DNA from: an uncultured Bacteroidota bacterium
Lineage (GTDB): Bacteria; Bacteroidota; Bacteroidia; Flavobacteriales; Flavobacteriaceae
Assembly: GCA_902598525.1 (NCBI GenBank)
Contig: CACKBZ010000002.1
Location: 1 to 64,000, forward strand
Direction: 5' to 3'
Length of the DNA: 64,000 nt
In this document: piece by piece, positions 56,646-64,000 of the stretch
Layout: the number at the start of each line of letters is the position of its first letter
How positions within the stretch are numbered: position 1 is the stretch's first letter
Notes under the pieces: model-generated
What the model was told of the DNA's origin: nothing
The model's input: only the letters and a program-made list of their open reading frames with translations
Databases searched by the model: none
Made by a program: the position numbers and the translations under genes

Positions 56646-56675
56646 CAAAATTAAACTATTTCTTATAATATACAA
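56646..56675 (-). promoter_or_regulatory. Promoter of rplU-rpmA
   Basis: TTG (56673-56675), 19-base spacer, TAATTTTG (56646-56653) on the minus strand; the rplU ATG is 17 bases downstream. It fits the phylum consensus and lies in the gap behind the polysaccharide operon's last gene. Confidence 0.65.
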
Positions 56676-56688
56676 GAGATATAGGAGT

Positions 56689-57720
56689 TTATAGTTCAAT
56701 CCAATTCTCGTTATTTAAGGACCAATCAACAACTTGTTTTATCCTTTCAGTTAACTTAATTGATGGCTTCCATCCTAATTTTTTCATTTTTTCGCCTGAT
56801 AAGGAGTACCTTAAGTCATGGCCAGGTCTTGATGAGTGAAAATCTACCATCTCATATTTTAGTTCCTTATTTTGACAATTTGCAATTATTTGTGCAAGCT
56901 CAAGATTATTAAGCTCTTCAGATCCAACTATATTAAACTTAGGACATTTTGCACCTCCAAAATCAATCTCATTTTCTAGTTTTTTTGATAGTATGAAGTA
57001 AATTGCTTCGGCAACATCTTCAGCATGGATATAATGGCGAGATCCTGGAATCTTTTTTGTTTTATCAGAGTGAATGGTTACTGATTCACCATCTCTAATT
57101 TTTTTAATGCACATTGGTATAAATTTTTCAGGATGTTGTCTCTCCCCAAATACATTCATAGTGTGGGTAATATATACAGGAAGTTTATAAGTGTTTTCAT
57201 AAGCTACAGCTAATTCCTCACCGCCTGCTTTTGTAGCACTATATGGGTTAGTTGAATTATATCTATCATTTTCTTTATAGTCGATACCTTTTGGAGCTGG
57301 CCCAAAAACTTCATCAGTACTAAAATAGATAAACCTTTCTAGTTTATTCTTTTCATTTAATAATCTGGCAAAATCTAAAACATTTGCAGTCCCTACGACA
57401 TTGTCAAGAACAAACTCCATCGGGAAGTCAATACTTCTGTCTACGTGAGAGCCAGCTGCCAAATGTAATATAAAATCAACATCGCCAATTTCTTTAGTTA
57501 TCCATGGGTTTATTGAAGATTTAAGATCATGGTATACTATTTTTACTCTTGACTTTTGATCCATATCAGCATGTAAAAGTATATTATCAAGTCTATTTAA
57601 GTTCCCACTATAATCAAGTCTATCTAGTGAGATAATTTGCCAATCTGTATTTTTTAACAAATAATAAATCATATGATGTGCAATGAATCCTGCTCCACCA
57701 GTAATTAAAACTTTTTTCAT
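56689..57720 (-). CDS. RmlB-like NAD-dependent nucleotide-sugar 4,6-dehydratase
   Basis: 343 residues. Extended SDR with TGGAGFIAHH (7-16), FSTDEVFGPAP carrying the Asp-Glu pair typical of 4,6-dehydratases, and YSATK (Y-x-x-x-K). The nucleotide of the substrate (dTDP, UDP or CDP) cannot be decided. No rmlA, rmlC or rmlD companion is adjacent. Last gene of the polysaccharide run. Confidence 0.88.
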   Translation of the reverse strand: MKKVLITGGAGFIAHHMIYYLLKNTDWQIISLDRLDYSGNLNRLDNILLHADMDQKSRVKIVYHDLKSSINPWITKEIGDVDFILHLAAGSHVDRSIDFPMEFVLDNVVGTANVLDFARLLNEKNKLERFIYFSTDEVFGPAPKGIDYKENDRYNSTNPYSATKAGGEELAVAYENTYKLPVYITHTMNVFGERQHPEKFIPMCIKKIRDGESVTIHSDKTKKIPGSRHYIHAEDVAEAIYFILSKKLENEIDFGGAKCPKFNIVGSEELNNLELAQIIANCQNKELKYEMVDFHSSRPGHDLRYSLSGEKMKKLGWKPSIKLTERIKQVVDWSLNNENWIEL

Positions 57721-57721
57721 G

Positions 57722-58573
57722 TTACAAATTTAAACTATTTATATAGTCTAATAGCCTATCTTGCGGTTTCCAATTTAATTGTTTAATTAAATCATCGTTT
57801 ACTCTTAAAGTTTCCCTGTAATTTCCTGGCTGATCATCTATATACTCTGAAGTTGTATCAAATTTATCTTTAAACATTTTAAATAATTCATTTATACTAT
57901 AGTTTACTCCACTACCAAGCTCCCAAGCATCAGGATGTATTTGATTAGATAAAGCAATTTTAATTATTCCATCTGTAATATCATCCACATGCGTAAAATC
58001 TCTCTTTTGATTTCCATCTCCAACAATTGTTAAAGGTTTTTTTTGTCTCACTTTAGTTCTCCAAATTCCAATAACATTACCAAACTTTTCGTCAAGTGGC
58101 TCATAAGGACCGTAAACATTATAAAACCTTGCAATTTCTACATTTACTTTATATGATTTTTTATATAACTTACATATCTCCTCACCCAAAAACTTGGTCA
58201 TTGCATATGGTGAATCTGAGGGATCATGATGCTTTGATGATGATCCAGCATAAATTACTTTAACATTGTGTTTTTTTGCCCACTCCATTACTTTTGTTGT
58301 ACCATTAACATTTACTCTTATTGATTCCTCTGGATTTTCAAATGAAGGTTGAACTCTTGATTGTGCAGCAAGATGAAAACATAAATCAAATTCTGTATCG
58401 ATTTTGTCAATTAATTCAATATCTGATCTAATATATTTAACTCCCTTGATCTCATTCTTTTTTAGTCCAGTAGAATAATTATCAATTGAGGTAATATCCT
58501 TACCCATTGTAATTAGTTTTTTTACGAGGTTTGTACCAATAAATCCTACACCACCAGTAACTAAAATTTTCAT
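57722..58573 (-). CDS. NAD-dependent epimerase/dehydratase (UDP-hexose 4-epimerase-like)
   Basis: 283 residues. Extended SDR: TGGVGFIGTN (6-15), AGSSSKHH supplying the catalytic Ser, YAMTK as Y-x-x-x-K and RFYNVYGP. Similar to GalE or WbpP-type epimerases but somewhat short. Ends 1 base before the RmlB-like gene starts. Confidence 0.86.
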   Translation of the reverse strand: MKILVTGGVGFIGTNLVKKLITMGKDITSIDNYSTGLKKNEIKGVKYIRSDIELIDKIDTEFDLCFHLAAQSRVQPSFENPEESIRVNVNGTTKVMEWAKKHNVKVIYAGSSSKHHDPSDSPYAMTKFLGEEICKLYKKSYKVNVEIARFYNVYGPYEPLDEKFGNVIGIWRTKVRQKKPLTIVGDGNQKRDFTHVDDITDGIIKIALSNQIHPDAWELGSGVNYSINELFKMFKDKFDTTSEYIDDQPGNYRETLRVNDDLIKQLNWKPQDRLLDYINSLNL

Positions 58574-58616
58574 AACTAAGTATTAAGTCTTTTTTTAGGC
58601 ATTAAATATTTATTAT

Positions 58617-59819
58617 TTATTTTATTAATTCAATCAACCTACTAATTATTAGATCTTTTGAAAAATTTTGCTTGTAATAAATTGATGCATTTTTACCCAT
58701 ATTAATTAATTCACTCTTATTTAAATTTTTCATTTTAATAATATTTTTATATAGTTTTTCAGAATCGTCAGCATTTGAAGCATATCCAGAATTTGATGAA
58801 TTAATAATCTCATTACTAACACCATCAATTGATCCAATTATTGGCTTTCCATATGAAAGATATGTTTGAAGTTTTGAAGGGATAGTCAATGAAAAAATTT
58901 TTGACTTGATAAGTGAAATAAATAACACGTCTGAAAGCTTAAAGTAAGATGAAATAAACTCAGGGTCTATTCTTCCAACAAAATGAAAATAATTTTCAAC
59001 ATTATTATTTTTAATTTTATTTTTAAGATTATTAAGATTTCTTCCTGAACCAATTATAACAAATTTTAATATTTCAGATTTTTTTTTGAGTTTTTGTGCA
59101 ACTTTAATAAGTATTTCCAGGTTCTGAGCAGCTCCAATATTTCCTGCAAATGTAATTGTAAATTCATTGAAATAATTTTTAATGTTTTCTTGAATATTAT
59201 TTTTTTTTAAATATGAATCTGAAGAATAGTTTGGTAGATATTTTATTTTATTTATGGGTATTTTTTGATTAACAATATGCTCAATAAAGTATTTTGATTG
59301 TACTAGAATTAAATCACAATAATTGTATGTAAGCTTAGTCAAAAAGGAAATAAATTTAAGTATCAGAGGATTATTAATTTTTCCTGCAACTTCTACTGAT
59401 TCTGGCCAAAGATCCTGAACCCACAATATACTTTTAGCTTTAAATTTCTTTGCAGCAATTGAACCAACAAGACCAACTGTTATTGGTGAAGGAGCAAAAA
59501 TGAATATTCTGTCAAACATTCCTTTTAGAAAAAAAAGTCTAATTATACCAAAGAAAATAAATGATAGGTAATTTAATGACAATGATATCTTGTTGGCTCC
59601 CATTCTTGGAATTATTCTTGATCGATTAATTTTAACGCCTTCTATTATCTCTGTATGCTTATTAAAAAAATTATATCCTTTGTAGAATTTACCTTCAGGA
59701 TAGTTTGGGATAGCAGTTAGCACTTCCACGTAATGGCCTCTTGATTTCAAACTTTTAACTACATCATTAATTAAAAAGTTCTCAGGTGAATAATATTGTG
59801 TTACAACTAATACTCTCAA
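58617..59819 (-). CDS. GT4 glycosyltransferase, WbuB-like
   Basis: 400 residues. Opening VVTQYYSPENFLINDVVKSLKSRGH and TAIPNYPEGKFYKGY are typical of the WbuB/WcaI group, with a donor site LTIPSKLQTYLSYGKPIIG. WbuB enzymes transfer FucNAc- or QuiNAc-type residues, and the gene follows the genes making such a nucleotide sugar. Overlaps the reductase gene by 4 bases. Confidence 0.87.
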   Translation of the reverse strand: MRVLVVTQYYSPENFLINDVVKSLKSRGHYVEVLTAIPNYPEGKFYKGYNFFNKHTEIIEGVKINRSRIIPRMGANKISLSLNYLSFIFFGIIRLFFLKGMFDRIFIFAPSPITVGLVGSIAAKKFKAKSILWVQDLWPESVEVAGKINNPLILKFISFLTKLTYNYCDLILVQSKYFIEHIVNQKIPINKIKYLPNYSSDSYLKKNNIQENIKNYFNEFTITFAGNIGAAQNLEILIKVAQKLKKKSEILKFVIIGSGRNLNNLKNKIKNNNVENYFHFVGRIDPEFISSYFKLSDVLFISLIKSKIFSLTIPSKLQTYLSYGKPIIGSIDGVSNEIINSSNSGYASNADDSEKLYKNIIKMKNLNKSELINMGKNASIYYKQNFSKDLIISRLIELIK

Positions 59820-60670
59820 TATTTAAATTTTTCAGTTTCAATAAATTTTTTTAAATCAACTAACATCTCTTTATGTGATTTTATCTCAAATTTAAAATCC
59901 TCTCTATTTGATGATAATGATTTATTAGAATATTTACCATTAACTTTTTTTACTTTAATATTTAAATTAAATTCATGATTTATCAACTCAATTAAATTGT
60001 ATTTTGTAATTGGATTAGAATAAATATGTAGAATTCCTTTTAAATTATTTTTTATACAATAAGAAATTGCTTTCGATAATTCTAGGGTAGTTAGTCCAGA
60101 CCAAACTGATTTAACATAGCCCTCAATTATTTTTGACTTATTACTTAATACCCAGCAAAATAATCCAGTAGTTTGCTCTTTAAGTTCAGGTCCAATAATG
60201 GAAGTTCTAATTGTAAGATGATCCTTGTGAAAAATTTCACCAGAATCTTTGGTTCTTCCATATGTATCTACTGGTGTTTTTTTTGAATCTTCGTTATAGT
60301 TACCAATTGATCCATCAAAGACACAATCGGTGCTCATATGGATTAATGTAAATTTAAGCTCATCTGCAATCCTTTTTAAACTATGAGGAAATTTATTATT
60401 TATAGTATCAGCTAGATCAGGATTATTTTTTGAATCTTGTATTAAAATTCCTATACAATTTACTATAAAATCAGGTTTTAACTCAATGATAATTTTCTTT
60501 AATTTTTCTAAGTCTAATACATCACAAAAAATTGTTTTGTTGTCTATTTTTTTATTTCTTGAAATATTAAAAACTTTGTATAAATTATCTTGTTTTAAAG
60601 TAGTTGTCAAGACATGACCAAGCATCCCTGAACTACCTAAAACTAAAACTTTAGTTTTTATTTTTTCCAC
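59816..60670 (-). CDS. RmlD-like nucleotide-sugar reductase (WbvR/QnlB-like)
   Basis: 284 residues. LGSSGMLGH nucleotide loop (12-20), MSTDCVFDG and YGRTK (Y-x-x-x-K), matching the RmlD superfamily. Between the 2-epimerase and WbuB-like genes, an RmlD-type rather than the longer CapF/WbjC-type reductase points to UDP-L-QuiNAc instead of UDP-L-FucNAc. Start overlaps the 2-epimerase end by 13 bases. Confidence 0.85.
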   Translation of the reverse strand: MEKIKTKVLVLGSSGMLGHVLTTTLKQDNLYKVFNISRNKKIDNKTIFCDVLDLEKLKKIIIELKPDFIVNCIGILIQDSKNNPDLADTINNKFPHSLKRIADELKFTLIHMSTDCVFDGSIGNYNEDSKKTPVDTYGRTKDSGEIFHKDHLTIRTSIIGPELKEQTTGLFCWVLSNKSKIIEGYVKSVWSGLTTLELSKAISYCIKNNLKGILHIYSNPITKYNLIELINHEFNLNIKVKKVNGKYSNKSLSSNREDFKFEIKSHKEMLVDLKKFIETEKFKY

Positions 60671-61767
60671 ACTTCTTTGTTAACTATAGGCGTGTAACTC
60701 TGAATAATCTTAATAACCTTTTCTGAAAAATCTAAATTACTGTAATCTAATGGCTCAACTTTAGATTTTGCATTTACAGATATATTAATTGAATCTAATA
60801 TATTTTTCTCATCAAGAGATCCAATAATTAAATTACCTGAATCTATTGCTTCAGGTCTTTCTGTTGATGTCCTAATACTTACAGCAGGAAATTTTAATAA
60901 TGATGTTTCCTCAGCCAAGGTTCCACTATCTGAGAGTGTTACATAGGAATTTAATTGAAGATATAGATAATCATGAAATCCCAATGGCTTTATAAACTTT
61001 ATATTGGGGTTAATTTTCTTTGACAATGTGTCTAGCTTTTTTCTGGTTCTTGGATGAGTTGAAAATATAATTTTTTTACTTGTACTCTTGGAAACTGCGT
61101 CCAATGAATTAAGAATATTATTAAAGGAATTTTCATCATCAACATTTTCTTCTCTGTGTATACTAACAACGATATAATCTTGTGGATTTAAATTCATTTG
61201 ATCTAAAATAGAGCTATTTTGAATATGCTCATTATTGGCAGAAATTATCTCTTTCATAGGAGATCCTACATTAAAAATAAAATCTTTTCTAATACCTTCA
61301 GAAATAAGATATTTTCTTGCATTTTCGGTATAAGTAAGATTGATATCAGAAATATGATCAATTATTTTTCTATTGATTTCTTCAGGAACATTTTGATCGA
61401 AACAACGATTTCCGGCCTCTAAATGAAAAATTGGAATTTTTAGTCTTTTTGCAGATATAGCGGATAAGCAGCTATTTGTATCACCTAGTACCATGAAACA
61501 GTCTGGGTTAATTTTATCTAAAATATCATAACTATGAGAAATAATATTACCAATTGCTTCACCTAATCTATTTGACTTTACATCTAAAAAATAATCAGGT
61601 TTTCTAATATCTAAATCTTTAAAAAAAATTTCATTCAACTCATAGTCATAATTTTGACCTGTATGAATTAATGTATGATCAAAAAATTTATCACATTTTT
61701 TTATAATCTCAGATAATTTAATTAGTTCTGGTCTCGTTCCAATAATTGTTACTAATTTTTTATTCAT
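60658..61767 (-). CDS. Non-hydrolysing UDP-GlcNAc 2-epimerase-family enzyme (WbjD/FnlC-like)
   Basis: 369 residues. IGTRPELIKL (9-18), HTGQNYDYELN, GDTNSCLSA, HLEAGNRCFDQNVPEEINRKI and SIHREENVD. The EAGNRCFDQNVPEE form is typical of the WbjD/CapG branch that acts on 6-deoxy UDP-talosamine-type intermediates rather than on UDP-GlcNAc for ManNAc. Lies 15 bases after the dehydratase. Confidence 0.9.
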   Translation of the reverse strand: MNKKLVTIIGTRPELIKLSEIIKKCDKFFDHTLIHTGQNYDYELNEIFFKDLDIRKPDYFLDVKSNRLGEAIGNIISHSYDILDKINPDCFMVLGDTNSCLSAISAKRLKIPIFHLEAGNRCFDQNVPEEINRKIIDHISDINLTYTENARKYLISEGIRKDFIFNVGSPMKEIISANNEHIQNSSILDQMNLNPQDYIVVSIHREENVDDENSFNNILNSLDAVSKSTSKKIIFSTHPRTRKKLDTLSKKINPNIKFIKPLGFHDYLYLQLNSYVTLSDSGTLAEETSLLKFPAVSIRTSTERPEAIDSGNLIIGSLDEKNILDSINISVNAKSKVEPLDYSNLDFSEKVIKIIQSYTPIVNKEVWKK

Positions 61768-61782
61768 AGAAATATTTTTAAA

Positions 61783-62799
61783 TCAAATATTTAAATCTGA
61801 CTTAATTATCGGAAGCCTTGATAATAATTTTATTGTCTCGTCAAGGGATAAAAGATTTGAGTTGTTTGAATTTATCTCTACTTTCGGATCAAATTTAATA
61901 TTACCCTCTATAAAAAACTTATCATAATTAAGATCTCTATTGTCTGGTGAAATACTATAATAATTCCCTTCATCTTTACTGAATGGCATTTCTTCATTTG
62001 TAATTAAGGTTTCAAACATTTTTTCACCGTGCCTAACTCCTATATTTTTAATTTTTGATTTTGAATTATAAATACTTATTAACGCTTCGGCTAAAGTTTT
62101 TATTTTAACTGCAGGGGCTTTTTGAACAAAAATTTCTCCAGAATTGCCTTTTTTAAATGCATGATTAACTAGTTCAACAGCATCCTCAAGAGTCATTATA
62201 AATCTTGTCATATCTGGATTTGTTATTGTTAGGTCTTTATTAGCCTTAATCTGAGTTATAAAAAGAGGTACTACAGATCCTCTTGATCCTATAACATTAC
62301 CATATCGAGTACCACAAAAAATAGTTGAATCATCTTCAAAATTTCTTGATTTAGCAATCATGACTCTTTCCATCAAAGCTTTTGTCATTCCCATAACATT
62401 TACTGGATATGCTGCCTTATCAGTACTTAATACAACTACTTTTTTTACTTTATTTTTTTTTGCGGCCTTTAGTACGTTTTCTGTACCTAAAATATTTGTT
62501 TTTACAGCTTGGATAGGGAAAAATTCACATGAGGGAACTTGTTTTAGAGCTGCAGCATGAAATATATAGTCTACATCAACTGATGCTTCGTCAACAGATT
62601 GATTATCTCTAACATCACCAATGTAAAATTTAACTTTTGTATTATTTAATTTTTTTCTGAGATCTTCTTGTTTTTTTTCATCTCTACTAAAAATTCTTAT
62701 TTCATCAAAATCATAGTTATTAATTGCTTTAATTAAAAAGGACTCTCCAAAAGAGCCTGTCCCACCAGTAATTAATAAAGTTCCGTAGTTAATTTTCAT
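61783..62799 (-). CDS. UDP-GlcNAc 4,6-dehydratase/5-epimerase (FnlA/WbjB/CapE-like)
   Basis: 338 residues. TGGTGSFGESF (11-21), AAALKQVPSCE, and LSTDKAAYPVNVMGMTKALMERV, where Met replaces the usual SDR Tyr before x-x-x-Lys as in the CapE/WbjB type. First step of UDP-L-FucNAc/QuiNAc synthesis from UDP-GlcNAc. Heads the trio with the reductase and the 2-epimerase. Confidence 0.9.
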   Translation of the reverse strand: MKINYGTLLITGGTGSFGESFLIKAINNYDFDEIRIFSRDEKKQEDLRKKLNNTKVKFYIGDVRDNQSVDEASVDVDYIFHAAALKQVPSCEFFPIQAVKTNILGTENVLKAAKKNKVKKVVVLSTDKAAYPVNVMGMTKALMERVMIAKSRNFEDDSTIFCGTRYGNVIGSRGSVVPLFITQIKANKDLTITNPDMTRFIMTLEDAVELVNHAFKKGNSGEIFVQKAPAVKIKTLAEALISIYNSKSKIKNIGVRHGEKMFETLITNEEMPFSKDEGNYYSISPDNRDLNYDKFFIEGNIKFDPKVEINSNNSNLLSLDETIKLLSRLPIIKSDLNI

Positions 62800-62815
62800 A
62801 TTTATAAATTTACAA

Positions 62816-63823
62816 CTATTTACTTAATAAGTAATTAATTAGATTATTTGAGGTAGATACAAGAGTAGATTTAGATCTTATTAATTTGTCCTCATTTACA
62901 ATTTTTAAACATTCAATAAACTCTTGCATTTTATTTAAAGTATATGTATAACTTGGAGAGCATACGTCAAAAACATATTTAAGTTTTGGTGCAATAATAA
63001 CATTGTTTAACTGACTAGATTCTAAGAGTACTAGACCAAAGCTTTCAATTGAAGAAGTATGAACTATAATTGGCCCCTTTTTCATAAAATCAATAGTTTC
63101 ATTATGACTAATAGTTCCTTTATTAAAGATTATCTTTCTTTTTTCGTTTATAGTATCTATTAGCCTATTTAAGCTTTTATATTTTTTATCAATTGTTAAA
63201 TATAGCTTTGAGTCAGGAAAGTTTTCATTATATAATTTAAATGCATTAATAAGGAAGTCCACTTTTTTATATTTTTCCCCACTTGATGGATAGAAGAATA
63301 TGTTAGTGTTTATTTTTACAGGATAAGAATTAATCCTCTTAAAAATTGGATATATGAACACTTTTTCTCTATTGATTTTAAATTTTTCAATAAATAAATC
63401 CTTCATGGATTCTGTTTGGGCTGCAACATCTGAATTTGAAATTTTAAAAAAAAGTTTAATCAACTGAGATTTTATATTCCATTTTAAAGCATTTGAATTG
63501 CTCAATTCTTTTTGAGAGAATAAAAAATACTGCATATTATAGGTCAACTGATATCTTTTTCTGAGCATTATTAACGGAACGTTTCCCAAACTGAATACTA
63601 CTTTTACTCTTTGGCGAATTTTAAAAAATTTAACTTGTCTGTCGACTAATCCTCTTGTGAAATAACATTCATAAGTATTAGCCTTGCTAAAACTTTCTTT
63701 TTGTCTATAATCAATAAACAAAACAAATTTTTTTTTAGACTTTACAGGTATTGAATTTAAAATCTCATAAAGAATATTTATCCCTCCTAAACTATTTACA
63801 AATGTTGAATCAATTAAAATCAT
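62816..63823 (-). CDS. GT4-type glycosyltransferase
   Basis: 335 residues. The N-terminal NSLGGINILYEIL loop and the distal HTSSIESFGLVLLESSQLNN donor site mark a GT-B, group 1 transferase, with a less conserved middle. Acceptor and donor sugar unknown. Sixteen bases before the dehydratase gene. Confidence 0.85.
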   Translation of the reverse strand: MILIDSTFVNSLGGINILYEILNSIPVKSKKKFVLFIDYRQKESFSKANTYECYFTRGLVDRQVKFFKIRQRVKVVFSLGNVPLIMLRKRYQLTYNMQYFLFSQKELSNSNALKWNIKSQLIKLFFKISNSDVAAQTESMKDLFIEKFKINREKVFIYPIFKRINSYPVKINTNIFFYPSSGEKYKKVDFLINAFKLYNENFPDSKLYLTIDKKYKSLNRLIDTINEKRKIIFNKGTISHNETIDFMKKGPIIVHTSSIESFGLVLLESSQLNNVIIAPKLKYVFDVCSPSYTYTLNKMQEFIECLKIVNEDKLIRSKSTLVSTSNNLINYLLSK

Positions 63824-63834
63824 TTACGGATAAA

Positions 63835-64000
63835 TTATAATTTAAAATACACCTCATTTTCAACTATGTTCCTAGTATCGATAATTTTCTTTTTTGTCTT
63901 AATTTTAGCAAATTCCTCCCACTCTGTAAGAACCAATATTAAATCAGAATTTTTTATACATTCATCTATTGATCTACATACTACAAATTTGTTTTCAAGA
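63835..64000 (-). CDS. UDP-glucose/GDP-mannose dehydrogenase family, C-terminal end (partial)
   Basis: The minus strand from 64000 to the TAA at 63835-63837 encodes about 55 residues without a start. LILVLTEWEEFAKIK and IIDTRNI are hallmarks of the C-terminal UDP-binding domain of UDP-glucose 6-dehydrogenase and relatives. The gene continues beyond the right edge. Ends 11 bases before the next glycosyltransferase. Confidence 0.85.
   Translation of the reverse strand, partial: LENKFVVCRSIDECIKNSDLILVLTEWEEFAKIKTKKKIIDTRNIVENEVYFKL

Overview
The window looks like a chromosomal segment of a free-living, probably marine member of the Flavobacteriia (Bacteroidota). The DNA is strongly AT-rich. 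Gene content and signals fit that group: a MoxR-DUF58-Bat operon, a sufBCDSE operon, DUF3078 and DUF3127 proteins, a flavobacterial-type lycopene cyclase, rplM-rpsI-rpsB-tsf order, and upstream boxes matching the Bacteroidota promoter pattern (TTG, about 19-20 bases, TAnnTTTG). Packing is extremely tight. No gap exceeds about 130 bases, and every convergent gene pair overlaps or abuts. I saw no tRNA, rRNA, CRISPR array, insertion sequence or phage genes.

Layout. 1-5910 (minus): envelope-stress/aerotolerance operon moxR-DUF58-522 aa protein-batA-batB-batC; batC runs off the left edge. 5995-9108 (minus): hflX, lpxH and a Cys/Met-metabolism PLP enzyme. 9185-18496: an EamA permease, then a carbohydrate-oxidation locus with azurin and a cytochrome c lipoprotein on plus, a GMC oxidoreductase with its small Tat-type partner on minus, and a plus-strand operon of exported TIM-barrel protein, MFS sugar/nucleoside-type permease, Gfo/Idh/MocA oxidoreductase, cytosolic TIM-barrel protein and exported DUF1080 (3-keto-disaccharide hydrolase family). 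Together these resemble a 3-keto-glycoside degradation route fed by a periplasmic dehydrogenase. 18538-19675: gmk and nadD. 19665-27352 (minus): sufBCDSE, a DUF59 gene, then DUF3078 and a glycosyltransferase in the same run. 27485-31516: thiL, ZIP metal transporter, lycopene cyclase, polyprenyl synthase. 31588-38144: TetR regulator and a TolC-HlyD-RND efflux operon. 38165-45966: aspS, a small membrane protein, tadA, polA, rplM-rpsI-rpsB-tsf. 45967-47206 (minus): DUF3127, HIT protein and greA.

47262-51280 (minus) is a vitamin-uptake block: a TonB-dependent receptor directly behind a TPP riboswitch, with a NadR-like kinase, a PnuC-family permease and a phosphopantetheinyl transferase upstream. 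I infer the receptor imports thiamine or a derivative; the permease and kinase could serve thiamine or nicotinamide riboside. 51328-55927 (plus): ahcY followed without a gap by a flippase, an unusual nitroreductase-like protein and a polysaccharide pyruvyl transferase. 55924-56628 (minus): rpmA and rplU, the latter with a repetitive Ala/Lys/Thr tail. 56689-64000 (minus): a surface-polysaccharide operon with a complete gene trio for UDP-L-FucNAc/UDP-L-QuiNAc-type sugars, two further sugar-nucleotide SDR enzymes, two glycosyltransferases and the 3' end of a UDP-glucose dehydrogenase-like gene.

All calls come from reading the sequence and proteins by eye. No database search was run.
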